Below are positions 1-7,399 of a stretch of DNA of 11,816 bases, piece after piece. A program made the translations under genes and the position numbers. This DNA is from Kiritimatiellia bacterium (GTDB lineage Bacteria > Verrucomicrobiota > Kiritimatiellia > RFP12 > UBA1067). The notes below the pieces were generated by a model that was not told the DNA's origin, ran no database searches, and saw nothing but the letters and a program-made list of their open reading frames with translations. Positions within the stretch are counted from its first letter, which is position 1. Every line of letters starts with the position of its first letter. The stretch lies in NCBI GenBank assembly GCA_017479035.1, contig JAFVCR010000013.1, positions 1 to 11,816 of the forward strand, read 5' to 3'.

Positions 1-1
1 A

Positions 2-2590
2 ACGCTCGAAGGGCCGCGATTCAATCTCTTTCACTGGCAGGCGGCAAAGCCCGACTTTGAATGGACCCCGGCAAAGGACATCAAAGTGGGCGAGAGCGTA
101 TCGTTCACGAACAAGACCGGGATGGAGTCCGCACAGGTGCTATTCTTCGGCGAACAGGAGGCCCGGCCCAAAGGCTACAAGTGGGAGTTCTCGAATGGCC
201 AAGCCGCAGTAGAAACGCAGGATGCTGTCACCTCGTTCCCCGCAGAAGCGCTCTATCGCGTCTATCTCCAAGCGCTTGGGACTCTCTACACCGGCCCGTA
301 TCGCGTGGGGCATTGGGTCTCCATCGGCGAGCCGGAGGAAGAGCCGGACAAGGGCGAGAACGACAAGAACGACGAGAAACAGGACACCGGCAAACAGTCT
401 TGCGACCCGAACGAACTCGACGGGCCGATGGGCATCGGCGAGGCGCGATTGGTCAAGCCTGGCGAATGGATGGATTACACGATCTACTTCGAGAACATGG
501 CTGGCTTCGACATTGCCGATGCGCAGGATGTGCGCGTAGCCAATCTTCTCTCCGGATGGCTCGACTGGAACACGTTCGAGATGCGCGAGGTAGCGTTCAA
601 CAATCAGTGCGACGTCGGGCTTGACGGGCTCGCGAACGGCACGAGCGAAATCAGGATGAACGGCACCGATAAATTCGTCCAGACTACCGTCCGGCTCGAC
701 GCGGCAGATGGAATCGCCGAATGGTATATGCGCGTCTACGACCCAAACGGCACTTTCGGCTGGCCCAACGATGGCAGCGGATTCTTGCCTTCCAATGATG
801 TCACGCATCGCGGCGAAGGGCATATCACCTATCGCATCAAAGTGCGCGACGATGCGCCGGGGAATGTTGTCATAACCAACACCGCGACAATCGTATTCGA
901 CTACAACGATCCTATCGAGACCGACCCTGCGTGGTGGAACACCGTCGCTGAAATGGCGCACGTCTCGTTCTCCATCGACGGCGTCGTCACGAATCTCGAC
1001 ATCATCGCAGGACAACCCTACGGAGAGCTGCCCGAACCCGCTCCGCGCACGGGCTACACTTTCGCGGGATGGTTCACGGGCGCGAACGGCACGGGCGAGC
1101 GCATCACCGCCTCAAGCATCGCCCAGGCCGGAGTCACCGCACTCTACGCATATTACTCCGCCAACACTTACGCGGTGCGCTTCAACGCGAACGGCGGCGC
1201 TTGCGCCGAATCAACGCGCACCGTGGCATACGGCACCCGCATCGGAACGCTGCCTGTTGCGACACGCGACGGCTATACGTTCAAAGGCTGGGGCATTAAT
1301 GCGGACTACATCGTGACTGATGATATTACACTCGTTGCGGAATGGGATGAAATTATCATTCCGCCGCCTCCGCCGCCAACACCCAAAACGGAGGTTTGGA
1401 CTGTGACGTTTGATGCGAATGGCGGCGTATGCGGCGAGGCAAGTCGCGCCGTGACGAACGATTGCGCAATCGGGGTGCTTCCTATTGCAACGAGGGAGTG
1501 CTACACGTTCGCGGGATGGGGAGTTGATGCCGCCTATATTGTCACCTCCAACATCACGCTCGTTGCAGCATGGAACGCATACGAACTTTATCCAGACGGC
1601 GACGACCCTGTCGGCGGAGAGTTCGGAGTTGCTACGGTGTGGGACGCATTCGTCCATGATGAAGCCTCTCCGGTGCCCGCCGGTACGGTGCAGGTGAAAC
1701 TCGCAAAAGCGAAGACCGACAAGAAGTCCGGCCTCGTCACCGCAAAGGCTGCGGCTACAGTCCAACTTCCCGGTGAAAAGAAAGTTTCGCTGAAGGGCAA
1801 TGCCGTAGTTGCCGACGACGGGACTTGCACGCTCTCAGCCGCGAATGGTGCGAACGAGATGGAACTTGTTTTCTGCGGTCGCTCGGTGACGGGACGCTAC
1901 AACTCGCATCGCGTCCAGGGTGCGCGGAATATCTTTACTTCAAAACTTGCAGCGGACAAAACGCTTGCGAGCAATCTTGCCCGCATCGTCACGGGTGCGC
2001 TGAATATCGCTTGGAGCGGAGGGACTATTACCGCATCGTTCGCGGCGAAGGGCAAGGTAAAAATTGCAGGTGCTTCCGTGAACGGCGCGAAGATTTCTGT
2101 CAATACGCAAGCGATTGCGGGAGAGAGCATCGTGGCGATTCCCGTTGTCGTTCTCAAAGGTGTGTCGCTTGCCGCGAATATTTACATCGCATCGGACGGA
2201 AGCGAGCTCAGCATTGCGGGGCTTGACGGAGCGAGGATTGGCCGCGCAGGAGAGTTGCGCGACGGGCTACTCTTCACTACTGGCGCGACGGACGAGACGG
2301 TGACGCTGACCCTCAAAAACGGCAAGCCGTCGGTTCCGAAGGCGGACAAACTTAAAGTCGTGAACGGCGACCTTGCGACCATTGCCGACAACGGCAATCC
2401 GATTGCGCTGAAGTTCACCTACACGGCGAAGACTGGTGCGTTCAAAGGTTCGTTCACGCTCTTCGAGGTTGCGGCGGGCAAGTTGAAGAAACAGGCGGCG
2501 ACCTTCACGGGCGTCTTCATTGAAGGCATCGGCTACGGCACGGCGGTCATCAAAAAACTCGGCCTCGCCTGGCCAGTAGAAGTGAAGTGA
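2..2590 (+). CDS. Large surface-type protein with InlB-like repeats, 5'-truncated by the window
   Basis: The frame is open from the first bases of the window, 28 codons upstream of the GTG at 86, so the gene begins outside and the visible part is the C-terminal ~862 residues. Numbering from the codon at 86: residues ~104-288 form a beta-sandwich of the conserved-repeat type (DUF11/DUF7619-like, family name from memory), with the hallmarks CDPNE, a Trp-rich strand and NTATIVFDYNDPI. Three Listeria/Bacteroides (InlB B-type, Flg_new-like) repeats follow at ~292-357, 361-421 and 437-497, each with a YTF.GW core. A PPPPPP hinge (426-431) lies before the third. Residues ~510-834 are beta-strand-rich, low in Cys and full of Lys/Gly/Ala/Thr, with no family I recognise. 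No C-terminal anchor or sorting signal is visible, and any signal peptide would be upstream. Such proteins are usually exported, with adhesive or structural roles; the exact function is unknown. Confidence 0.85.
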   Translation, partial: TLEGPRFNLFHWQAAKPDFEWTPAKDIKVGESVSFTNKTGMESAQVLFFGEQEARPKGYKWEFSNGQAAVETQDAVTSFPAEALYRVYLQALGTLYTGPYRVGHWVSIGEPEEEPDKGENDKNDEKQDTGKQSCDPNELDGPMGIGEARLVKPGEWMDYTIYFENMAGFDIADAQDVRVANLLSGWLDWNTFEMREVAFNNQCDVGLDGLANGTSEIRMNGTDKFVQTTVRLDAADGIAEWYMRVYDPNGTFGWPNDGSGFLPSNDVTHRGEGHITYRIKVRDDAPGNVVITNTATIVFDYNDPIETDPAWWNTVAEMAHVSFSIDGVVTNLDIIAGQPYGELPEPAPRTGYTFAGWFTGANGTGERITASSIAQAGVTALYAYYSANTYAVRFNANGGACAESTRTVAYGTRIGTLPVATRDGYTFKGWGINADYIVTDDITLVAEWDEIIIPPPPPPTPKTEVWTVTFDANGGVCGEASRAVTNDCAIGVLPIATRECYTFAGWGVDAAYIVTSNITLVAAWNAYELYPDGDDPVGGEFGVATVWDAFVHDEASPVPAGTVQVKLAKAKTDKKSGLVTAKAAATVQLPGEKKVSLKGNAVVADDGTCTLSAANGANEMELVFCGRSVTGRYNSHRVQGARNIFTSKLAADKTLASNLARIVTGALNIAWSGGTITASFAAKGKVKIAGASVNGAKISVNTQAIAGESIVAIPVVVLKGVSLAANIYIASDGSELSIAGLDGARIGRAGELRDGLLFTTGATDETVTLTLKNGKPSVPKADKLKVVNGDLATIADNGNPIALKFTYTAKTGAFKGSFTLFEVAAGKLKKQAATFTGVFIEGIGYGTAVIKKLGLAWPVEVK

Positions 2591-2606
2591 CGTTTTGTAG
2601 GCAGCT

Positions 2607-2668
2607 GTCTCACACAAAGTCCATAACGTTCACGGAGTCTTTGAAACTTTGTGGACTTTGCGTGAGAC
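2607..2668. repeat. Intergenic inverted repeat built of 9-nt words
   Basis: The arms 2607-2623 and 2652-2668 are inverted copies matching at 16 of 17 positions, separated by 28 nt. From 2613 the element also reads as successive 9-nt words (CACAAAGTC, CATAACGTT, CACGGAGTC, then their inverted counterparts to 2666). Similar words occur in the element at 11579-11718. As RNA it would fold into a strong hairpin after the upstream stop codon and could limit 3' readthrough. No T-run follows directly, so I do not call it a terminator. It looks like a copy of a dispersed repeat family. Confidence 0.85.
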
Positions 2669-2752
2669 ATATTATCCCTTTCATGTTTTTCCGTTCAATT
2701 CCATGTCGTCTGTGATTTTCTATTCGCCGTTGCACCTAGGCGGAGAAAAGAA

Positions 2753-2781
2753 TTGCGGGAGCGGAGAGGATGTGGTATAAT
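2753..2781 (+). promoter_or_regulatory. Probable murD promoter, start codon just downstream
   Basis: A perfect -10 hexamer TATAAT lies at 2776-2781. Seventeen bases upstream is TTGCGG (2753-2758), which keeps only the TTG of the -35 consensus. Transcription would be expected to begin about 7 nt after the -10, near 2788, with murD's ATG at 2791. This gives an almost leaderless mRNA, in line with the absence of a Shine-Dalgarno sequence near that ATG. Confidence 0.6.
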
Positions 2782-2786
2782 ACCAC
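2772..2786. promoter_or_regulatory. Palindrome over the murD -10 box, possible operator
   Basis: GTGGTA-TAA-TACCAC is a perfect 6-bp inverted repeat with a 3-nt centre that contains the whole -10 hexamer. A regulator bound there would block the promoter. The palindrome is directly visible; operator function is inference, and a short dyad around TATA could be chance. Confidence 0.35.
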
Positions 2787-2790
2787 GAAC

Positions 2791-3945
2791 ATGGAAAAAG
2801 CGGTTGTACTTGGCGCGGGGGTGAGCGGGATGGCGGCGGCGGATCTGCTGCGGCGCAGGGGATGGAGTGCAACCGTGCTGGACAAGGACGACGCGTTTGA
2901 GCCGGATGGCGAGGCACTCGTGGTGGCAAGCCCGGGTGTGCCGCTGGATCATCCGTGGCAGGCGGCGGCGCGTGCGGCAGGAATAAAGGTGGTTAGCGAA
3001 CTGCAGCTGGGCGCGTGGAACTGGAAGGGGAAAATCCTTGCAGTCACGGGCTCGAAGGGCAAGTCCAGCGTGGTGAAACTCGTGCAGGACGGTCTAGTGG
3101 CCGCAGGGCGGCGTGCGGTGGCGTGCGGAAACTACGGCACGCCTCTTTGCCGGGTGGTGCTGGATGCCGAGGATGCGGTGCGCGACGGTAAAGAGCCTCC
3201 CATATGGGCCGTGGTGGAGGTGAGTTCCTTCCAGATGGAAACGAGCGACGATTTCCACCCCGATGCGGCGGCGTGTTTGAATTTGCAGGAGGATCATCTA
3301 GACAGGCACGGCAGCGTGGAAGTCTACCATGCCTTGAAGCGCAAACTCCTTTCCGGCGCAAAATGCGTTGTGGATGCGGATGATGCGTTCGACGCACTCC
3401 TTGCAGGGAGTTATTTCGACAACCGCATCCTGCGCAGAAACGGGGAACTCGCCGCCGCTCTCATGAGGTTCGCTGGGCTTGACGATGGCGAAATCGCGCG
3501 TGCGTTTAGGGATTTCAAGCCACTGCCGCACAGGATGCAACTGGTGGCGGAAATCGACGGCGTGCGGTATGTGGACGACTCGAAAGCCACGAGCCTTGAC
3601 GCGCTCGCCGCCGGCGTGGAAATGGCCGGCGGCAGGGTTAGGCTCATAGCAGGTGGCCTCCCGAAAGGCGACGACCCAAAAAAAATAATTTATTGCTTGC
3701 AAAACAGGGTCGAAAAAGTGTATCTTATAGGGACTGGCCAAAACAGGTTCTGCGAGGCTTGGCGCGATGTGGTGGAGTGCGAATTGTGCGACACGCTAGA
3801 ACGCGCCGTGGCAAGCGCAAAACGCGATGCGGCCAGGGGGGAAACGGTGTTGCTCTCCCCGGGAGCGGCCAGTTTCGACCAATTCAGAAATTACGGTGCG
3901 CGCGGCGACGCGTTCGCCATGTACGCAAAGGAAAAAACGAAATGA
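2791..3945 (+). CDS. murD: UDP-N-acetylmuramoyl-L-alanine--D-glutamate ligase (MurD), short form
   Basis: Cytoplasmic ATP-dependent Mur ligase adding D-glutamate to UDP-MurNAc-L-Ala in peptidoglycan precursor synthesis. The 384 residues contain an N-terminal Rossmann-like nucleotide-sugar domain (VLGAGVSGMAAADLL, 6-20), the P-loop TGSKGKSS (86-93), EVSSFQME (143-150), NLQEDHLDRHG (164-174), the HR of PHRMQ (246-250), DDSKATS (262-268) and LSPGAASFDQFRNYGARGD near 355-373. These match MurD better than MurC, MurE or MurF. The protein is ~55 residues shorter than usual (~440). The central domain is trimmed around 205-230, where the normal G.HN..NalAA segment reads only as RNGELAAALMRFAGL. The ATG at 2791 is preferred over one at 2770, because the latter lies upstream of the -10 box and adds a tail before the glycine-rich loop. 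The stop overlaps the next gene as ATGA. Confidence 0.9.
   Translation: MEKAVVLGAGVSGMAAADLLRRRGWSATVLDKDDAFEPDGEALVVASPGVPLDHPWQAAARAAGIKVVSELQLGAWNWKGKILAVTGSKGKSSVVKLVQDGLVAAGRRAVACGNYGTPLCRVVLDAEDAVRDGKEPPIWAVVEVSSFQMETSDDFHPDAAACLNLQEDHLDRHGSVEVYHALKRKLLSGAKCVVDADDAFDALLAGSYFDNRILRRNGELAAALMRFAGLDDGEIARAFRDFKPLPHRMQLVAEIDGVRYVDDSKATSLDALAAGVEMAGGRVRLIAGGLPKGDDPKKIIYCLQNRVEKVYLIGTGQNRFCEAWRDVVECELCDTLERAVASAKRDAARGETVLLSPGAASFDQFRNYGARGDAFAMYAKEKTK
3927..3932 (+). promoter_or_regulatory. Shine-Dalgarno sequence of the LysM gene inside murD
   Basis: AAAGGA lies 9 nt before the ATG at 3942. It selects that start over in-frame codons further upstream, which would place the lipoprotein signal far inside the protein. 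Confidence 0.7.
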
Positions 3946-4997
3946 AGAACAGTGCAGTATTGACCGGTGCGGCGGTGGCCGTCGCGCTGTCGATTGTGGC
4001 AACGGGTTGCAAAGCCCAGAAGCCCGCGCGTCCCACGCCCAGCAAGCCCGCAGTGCATGTGCACGAGCCGGCAAAGCCCGTGCCTCCGCCGCAGCAGGTG
4101 CAGCCGGGCGAAATCATCGACGTGGAGGTGACGCCTGTGGACATCCCCGAAGTGAAACACCTTCCCCCGCCGCCTCCGCCGCAGCCGCCGAAGGACGTGA
4201 AGGCACCGCCTCCGCCGCCTCCGTCCGCGCCTAAAACGGTCGACTACAAAATCAAGAAGAACGAAACCATCTCCATCATCTCTAGGCGCACCAATATCAA
4301 GATTCCTGCAATCGTGGAGGCCAACCCTGGGCTCGACCCCAACAAGGTGAGAGAAGGCCAGGTTATCAAGTTGCCGAACGTGGCGGCTCTGCCTCCGGCT
4401 CCTCCGCCCGCGCCCAAAACCGTTGTTGCAAGCGAGGCTAAGCAGCAGCCTGCGGCGGCTCCCGCTGCGGACGGCACCACAGACTACGTCATCAAGAAGG
4501 GCGACTCCTTGAGCGTAATCGCGCACAAGTTTGGCGTTAAAGTGGCGGACATCAAGTCCGCAAACGGCCTTACTTCCGACAACATCCGCGAAGGCCGGCA
4601 TCTGCGCATTCCCGCAAAGGGAGCCGTTGTGCAGCCGCCCGCGCCCAAGCCCGTGCCGCAGTTGCCCGTAATCGATTTGCCGCCTGCGCCGCCGCAGCCC
4701 GAAATTGTCACAGGCGATGATAAGAACAAGCCCGCTCCGATCGGCATTAAGGGCAAAGAAGATCCCGGACCCACTCCTATCATCATAGACGGACCCAAGC
4801 CCATTGAAGAGCCGCCGGCGGTGGACAAATTCGTCCATTCCGTGCAGGAAGGCGAGGACATTGTAACGATTGCAATCAAGTATCACGTCAGCCCGGGGCA
4901 GATCGTGTCCGCAAATGCCGATGTTCTCAAGACGCCTGCGGATCCGCTCGCGGCCGGCATGGCGCTGAAGTTGCCCAAAGAGGCGTTGGTGGAATGA
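3942..4997 (+). CDS. LysM-repeat lipoprotein (NlpD-like position, no peptidase domain)
   Basis: A predicted exported cell-wall-binding lipoprotein of 351 residues. Residues 1-22 are a lipoprotein-type signal peptide ending VATG before Cys23, the lipidation site; Ala at -3 makes the lipobox slightly non-canonical. Proline-rich linkers at ~30-98, 150-180 and 228-296 (PPPPPP at 75-80) separate three LysM modules at ~101-146 (DYKIKKNETI), ~181-224 (DYVIKKGDSL) and ~297-345 (FVHSVQEGED). LysM modules bind GlcNAc-containing glycans such as peptidoglycan. The gene overlaps murD by 4 nt (ATGA) and ftsW follows 4 nt after its stop, so the three are very likely co-transcribed. Chlamydiae have nlpD in this slot, but unlike typical NlpD there is no M23 peptidase domain. 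It may be a wall-binding scaffold or amidase regulator near the septum; that role is inference. Confidence 0.85.
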   Translation: MKNSAVLTGAAVAVALSIVATGCKAQKPARPTPSKPAVHVHEPAKPVPPPQQVQPGEIIDVEVTPVDIPEVKHLPPPPPPQPPKDVKAPPPPPPSAPKTVDYKIKKNETISIISRRTNIKIPAIVEANPGLDPNKVREGQVIKLPNVAALPPAPPPAPKTVVASEAKQQPAAAPAADGTTDYVIKKGDSLSVIAHKFGVKVADIKSANGLTSDNIREGRHLRIPAKGAVVQPPAPKPVPQLPVIDLPPAPPQPEIVTGDDKNKPAPIGIKGKEDPGPTPIIIDGPKPIEEPPAVDKFVHSVQEGEDIVTIAIKYHVSPGQIVSANADVLKTPADPLAAGMALKLPKEALVE

Positions 4998-5001
4998 TGC
5001 G

Positions 5002-6258
5002 ATGCGGACGGTGCGCATAGTATTCGGTTTTTGCGTCCTGCTGCTGGCGATGATAGGTTTGCTCGTCCTCGCCAGCGCGGGCGAACACAAAGACGTATAC
5101 TATGTGACGCGTCAAGGGGGGTATCTCGCCGGTGCGCTTGTGGTTGGCTTTGCTGCGGCGAAGTTCGACTACAGGCGCTTGGCGGCATCCAAATGGATGA
5201 TGCCTGCGGCGTATTGCATTACGATGTGCCTGCTCGTGGCTGTGCTTGCCACCAAGGGCGCCAAGGGTTCGAAAAGGTGGTTGAATTTCGGTGCGGTGAA
5301 TTTTCAGCCGGGGGAACTTGCCAAATTCATGGCGGTAATGCTTACTGCATGGTGGGCCGTGGTGCGCGAAAAATGGCGTGTGCGGCCGCCGGCTGACGCG
5401 CAGGGGAAAATGACGCGCAAGCGGCGTGTGTGGCGTTTCTTCTTGGAATTCATGGACGGCTACCTGCCGCTGGGGTTCATGCTGGGTGCGATGGCAGCTC
5501 TAATACTTCTCGAGCCTGATTTCGGCACCACGTTCCTCGTTATGGCTGGAGCGGGGTTGATAATGTTCGTGGACGGGCAGAAGTGGCGGTACATATTTTG
5601 CGTGTGGCTCCCGCTTGCGCTGCTCGTGGTGGCGATAATGTGGCTCAACCCCAACCGCCACAGGCGCATGGCCGCATTCGGTTCGTTGGGCGCACAGGCG
5701 CAAAATACGGAAACCTCGCAGAAAAACAAGGACGGCAACGCCCAGATAATCAATTCCATCGTGGCGTTCAGCAATGCCGCTTGCGACACGTCCCTCACGC
5801 CGTTTTGGGATCCCGGCCACTACCACAGATGGTGGAACGCGCTCACGGGCGTGGGCTACATGAAAAGCATGCAGAAGCACACCTATCTGCCGGAGCACCA
5901 CACCGATTTTATTTTTGCGATCGGCGCGGAGGAACTCGGGTTCATGTTTTCCGGGGGGATGTTCCTTCTGTTCACGATTTTCTACGGCTGCTGCCTTGCG
6001 ATATGCCGCATGACGAAGGACAGGTTCGGAATGTACATAGTATTCGGCCTGGGGTTCATGGTGTATTTTCAGGCGCTATGCAACATGTGGGTGGTGAGCG
6101 GCGTATTGCCGCCGAAGGGGCTCGCGTTGCCGTTTGTGAGCTACGGCGGCACGCACATATTGATAACCGGGCTCGAAGTGGGGATGATTTTCAGCGTGTC
6201 GTTGCGAAATTCCTTGCAAAACGGGCGCAGAAAGAGTAGAATCTTGCAATTCGCCTGA
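5002..6258 (+). CDS. ftsW: Septal peptidoglycan glycosyltransferase FtsW (SEDS family)
   Basis: A polytopic inner-membrane protein of 418 residues, with about ten hydrophobic segments, that polymerises lipid II during division, normally with a class B penicillin-binding protein. SEDS signatures: GSKRWLNFGAVNFQPGELAKF (89-109, with the conserved Trp93), LLEPDFGTTFLV (169-180), LPEHHTDFIFAIGAEELG (296-313, with the catalytic-type Asp302) and LPPKGLALPFVSYGG (369-383). The murD/LysM context favours FtsW over RodA. The loop before LPEHHTD is unusual: where FtsW normally has a short Gly-rich stretch (GSGGLFGVGLG-like), this protein has a longer Trp/His-rich segment (~258-295, with PFWDPGHYHRWWNALTG). 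A basic cytoplasmic loop at ~122-150 is also long. The ATG at 5002 is the first in-frame start after the LysM stop; GGTGGA 8 nt upstream is a weak ribosome binding site. murG and murC, often next in such clusters, do not follow. Confidence 0.9.
   Translation: MRTVRIVFGFCVLLLAMIGLLVLASAGEHKDVYYVTRQGGYLAGALVVGFAAAKFDYRRLAASKWMMPAAYCITMCLLVAVLATKGAKGSKRWLNFGAVNFQPGELAKFMAVMLTAWWAVVREKWRVRPPADAQGKMTRKRRVWRFFLEFMDGYLPLGFMLGAMAALILLEPDFGTTFLVMAGAGLIMFVDGQKWRYIFCVWLPLALLVVAIMWLNPNRHRRMAAFGSLGAQAQNTETSQKNKDGNAQIINSIVAFSNAACDTSLTPFWDPGHYHRWWNALTGVGYMKSMQKHTYLPEHHTDFIFAIGAEELGFMFSGGMFLLFTIFYGCCLAICRMTKDRFGMYIVFGLGFMVYFQALCNMWVVSGVLPPKGLALPFVSYGGTHILITGLEVGMIFSVSLRNSLQNGRRKSRILQFA
6214..6242 (+). promoter_or_regulatory. 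Probable serC promoter at the end of ftsW
   Basis: TTGCAA (6214-6219), a 17-bp spacer and TAGAAT (6237-6242) resemble a sigma-70 promoter (4/6 and 5/6 matches). Transcription would begin near 6249, giving a ~46-nt leader with a small GCCTG/CAGGC hairpin at 6253-6267 over the ftsW stop, then a good Shine-Dalgarno sequence. serC could therefore be transcribed separately from ftsW. Confidence 0.5.
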
Positions 6259-6279
6259 ACAACAGGCATACAAATGAAC

Positions 6280-6285
6280 AAGGAG
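6280..6285 (+). promoter_or_regulatory. Shine-Dalgarno sequence of serC
   Basis: AAGGAG ends 9 nt before the ATG at 6295. This sets the start there rather than at the in-frame ATG at 6274, whose extension (MNKEKRD) contains the ribosome binding site itself. Confidence 0.8.
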
Positions 6286-6294
6286 AAGAGAGAT

Positions 6295-7392
6295 ATGTCT
6301 CGCGTTTACAACTTCTCGGCGGGTCCCGCCGTGTTGCCGCTCGAAGTCCTGCAGCAAGCGCAGGAAGACCTCGTGGATTACAAGGGCACTGGCATGTCCG
6401 TGATGGAGATGAGCCATCGCGGCAAGGACTACTCCCCCATCCACGACGAAGCCATCGCAACATTCAAGGAACTCGCGGGCATTGGCGATGATTGGTCCGT
6501 TCTCTTCATCCAGGGCGGCGGCTCGCAGCAGTTTGCGATGGTGCCGATGAACTTCCTCGGCGCGGGGCAGTCGGCCGACTACGTCAACTCCGGCACATGG
6601 GGCGGCAAGGCGCTCAAGGAGGCGCAGGTCGTAGCTTCCCTGCGCGGCGCAACGGTCAACACCGTGGCAAATTGCGCAAAGGACATTCCCGCCCGCATGC
6701 CCACCGCAGACGAAATCAAGTGGACTGAAGGTGCCGCCTACGCGCACATCTGCACGAACGAAACCATCTCCGGCGCACAGTTCAAGACCATCCCCACGCC
6801 CGCAGCCGGCGTTCCGCTCATCGGCGACATGTCCTCCGACATCCTCTCCTGCGAGCGCGACTACAACAAGTTCGACATGTTCTACGCCGGCGCGCAGAAG
6901 AACCTCGGCCCCAGCGGCATGGCCGTTGTGGCTATCAAAAAGGAGTTCGCCGCCAAGGGAGCCGCCACGCTTCCCACGCTTTTGAAATACTCCACCCATC
7001 TCGACAACAACTCCCTCTACAACACTCCTCCCACTTGGGCCATCTACATCTTCGGCCTCGTGATGAAATGGGTCAAGAAGCAGGGCAAGGAAAATCTCTT
7101 CAAGCTCAACCGCGAGAAAGCCGCCAAGATTTATTCCGTAATCGACTCCACCGGTTTCTATCGCGGCACGGCTCTCCCCGAATTCCGCAGCGACATGAAC
7201 GTAACATTCCGCCTCCCCACCGAGGAACTCGAGGCGCAGTTCGTGGCGGAAGCCAAGAAACTCGGCATGAGTTCCCTCAAAGGCCACCGTTCCGTGGGCG
7301 GCATCCGCGCCACGATATACAACGCATTCCCGATGGAAGGCGTTGACGCGCTCGTTTCCTTCATGAAGGACTTCGAGAAGAAGAACGGCTGA
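6295..7392 (+). CDS. serC: Phosphoserine aminotransferase (SerC)
   Basis: Cytoplasmic PLP-dependent class V aminotransferase of 365 residues, the usual length. It interconverts 3-phosphohydroxypyruvate and glutamate with O-phosphoserine and 2-oxoglutarate in serine synthesis; in many bacteria it also acts in pyridoxal phosphate synthesis. Visible signatures: the N-terminal RVYNFSAGPAVLPLEVL (3-19), GMSVMEMSHRGKDY (33-46), FIQGGGSQQFAMVPMNFL (71-88), GDMSSDI (177-183, with the Asp that contacts the PLP ring), the PLP-binding Lys202 in AGAQKNLGPSG (198-208), the HLDNNSLYNTPPTWAIY segment (235-251) and GHRSVGGIRATIYNA (330-344). The start is fixed by the AAGGAG at 6280. Codon choice is strongly biased to C-ending codons, unlike the preceding cell-wall genes. 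ilvA follows after 49 nt, containing a long inverted repeat. Confidence 0.95.
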   Translation: MSRVYNFSAGPAVLPLEVLQQAQEDLVDYKGTGMSVMEMSHRGKDYSPIHDEAIATFKELAGIGDDWSVLFIQGGGSQQFAMVPMNFLGAGQSADYVNSGTWGGKALKEAQVVASLRGATVNTVANCAKDIPARMPTADEIKWTEGAAYAHICTNETISGAQFKTIPTPAAGVPLIGDMSSDILSCERDYNKFDMFYAGAQKNLGPSGMAVVAIKKEFAAKGAATLPTLLKYSTHLDNNSLYNTPPTWAIYIFGLVMKWVKKQGKENLFKLNREKAAKIYSVIDSTGFYRGTALPEFRSDMNVTFRLPTEELEAQFVAEAKKLGMSSLKGHRSVGGIRATIYNAFPMEGVDALVSFMKDFEKKNG

Positions 7393-7399
7393 CCTTGGT

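Noticed and set aside
2770..2790. Upstream murD start at the ATG at 2770
   Set aside because: It lies upstream of the -10 box and would add WYNTTN before the usual MurD N-terminus. Transcripts from the visible promoter would not include it.
3891..5090. 399-codon minus-strand frame opposite the LysM gene
   Set aside because: Arg/His-rich low-complexity product caused by the proline-rich codons on the other strand; no domain.
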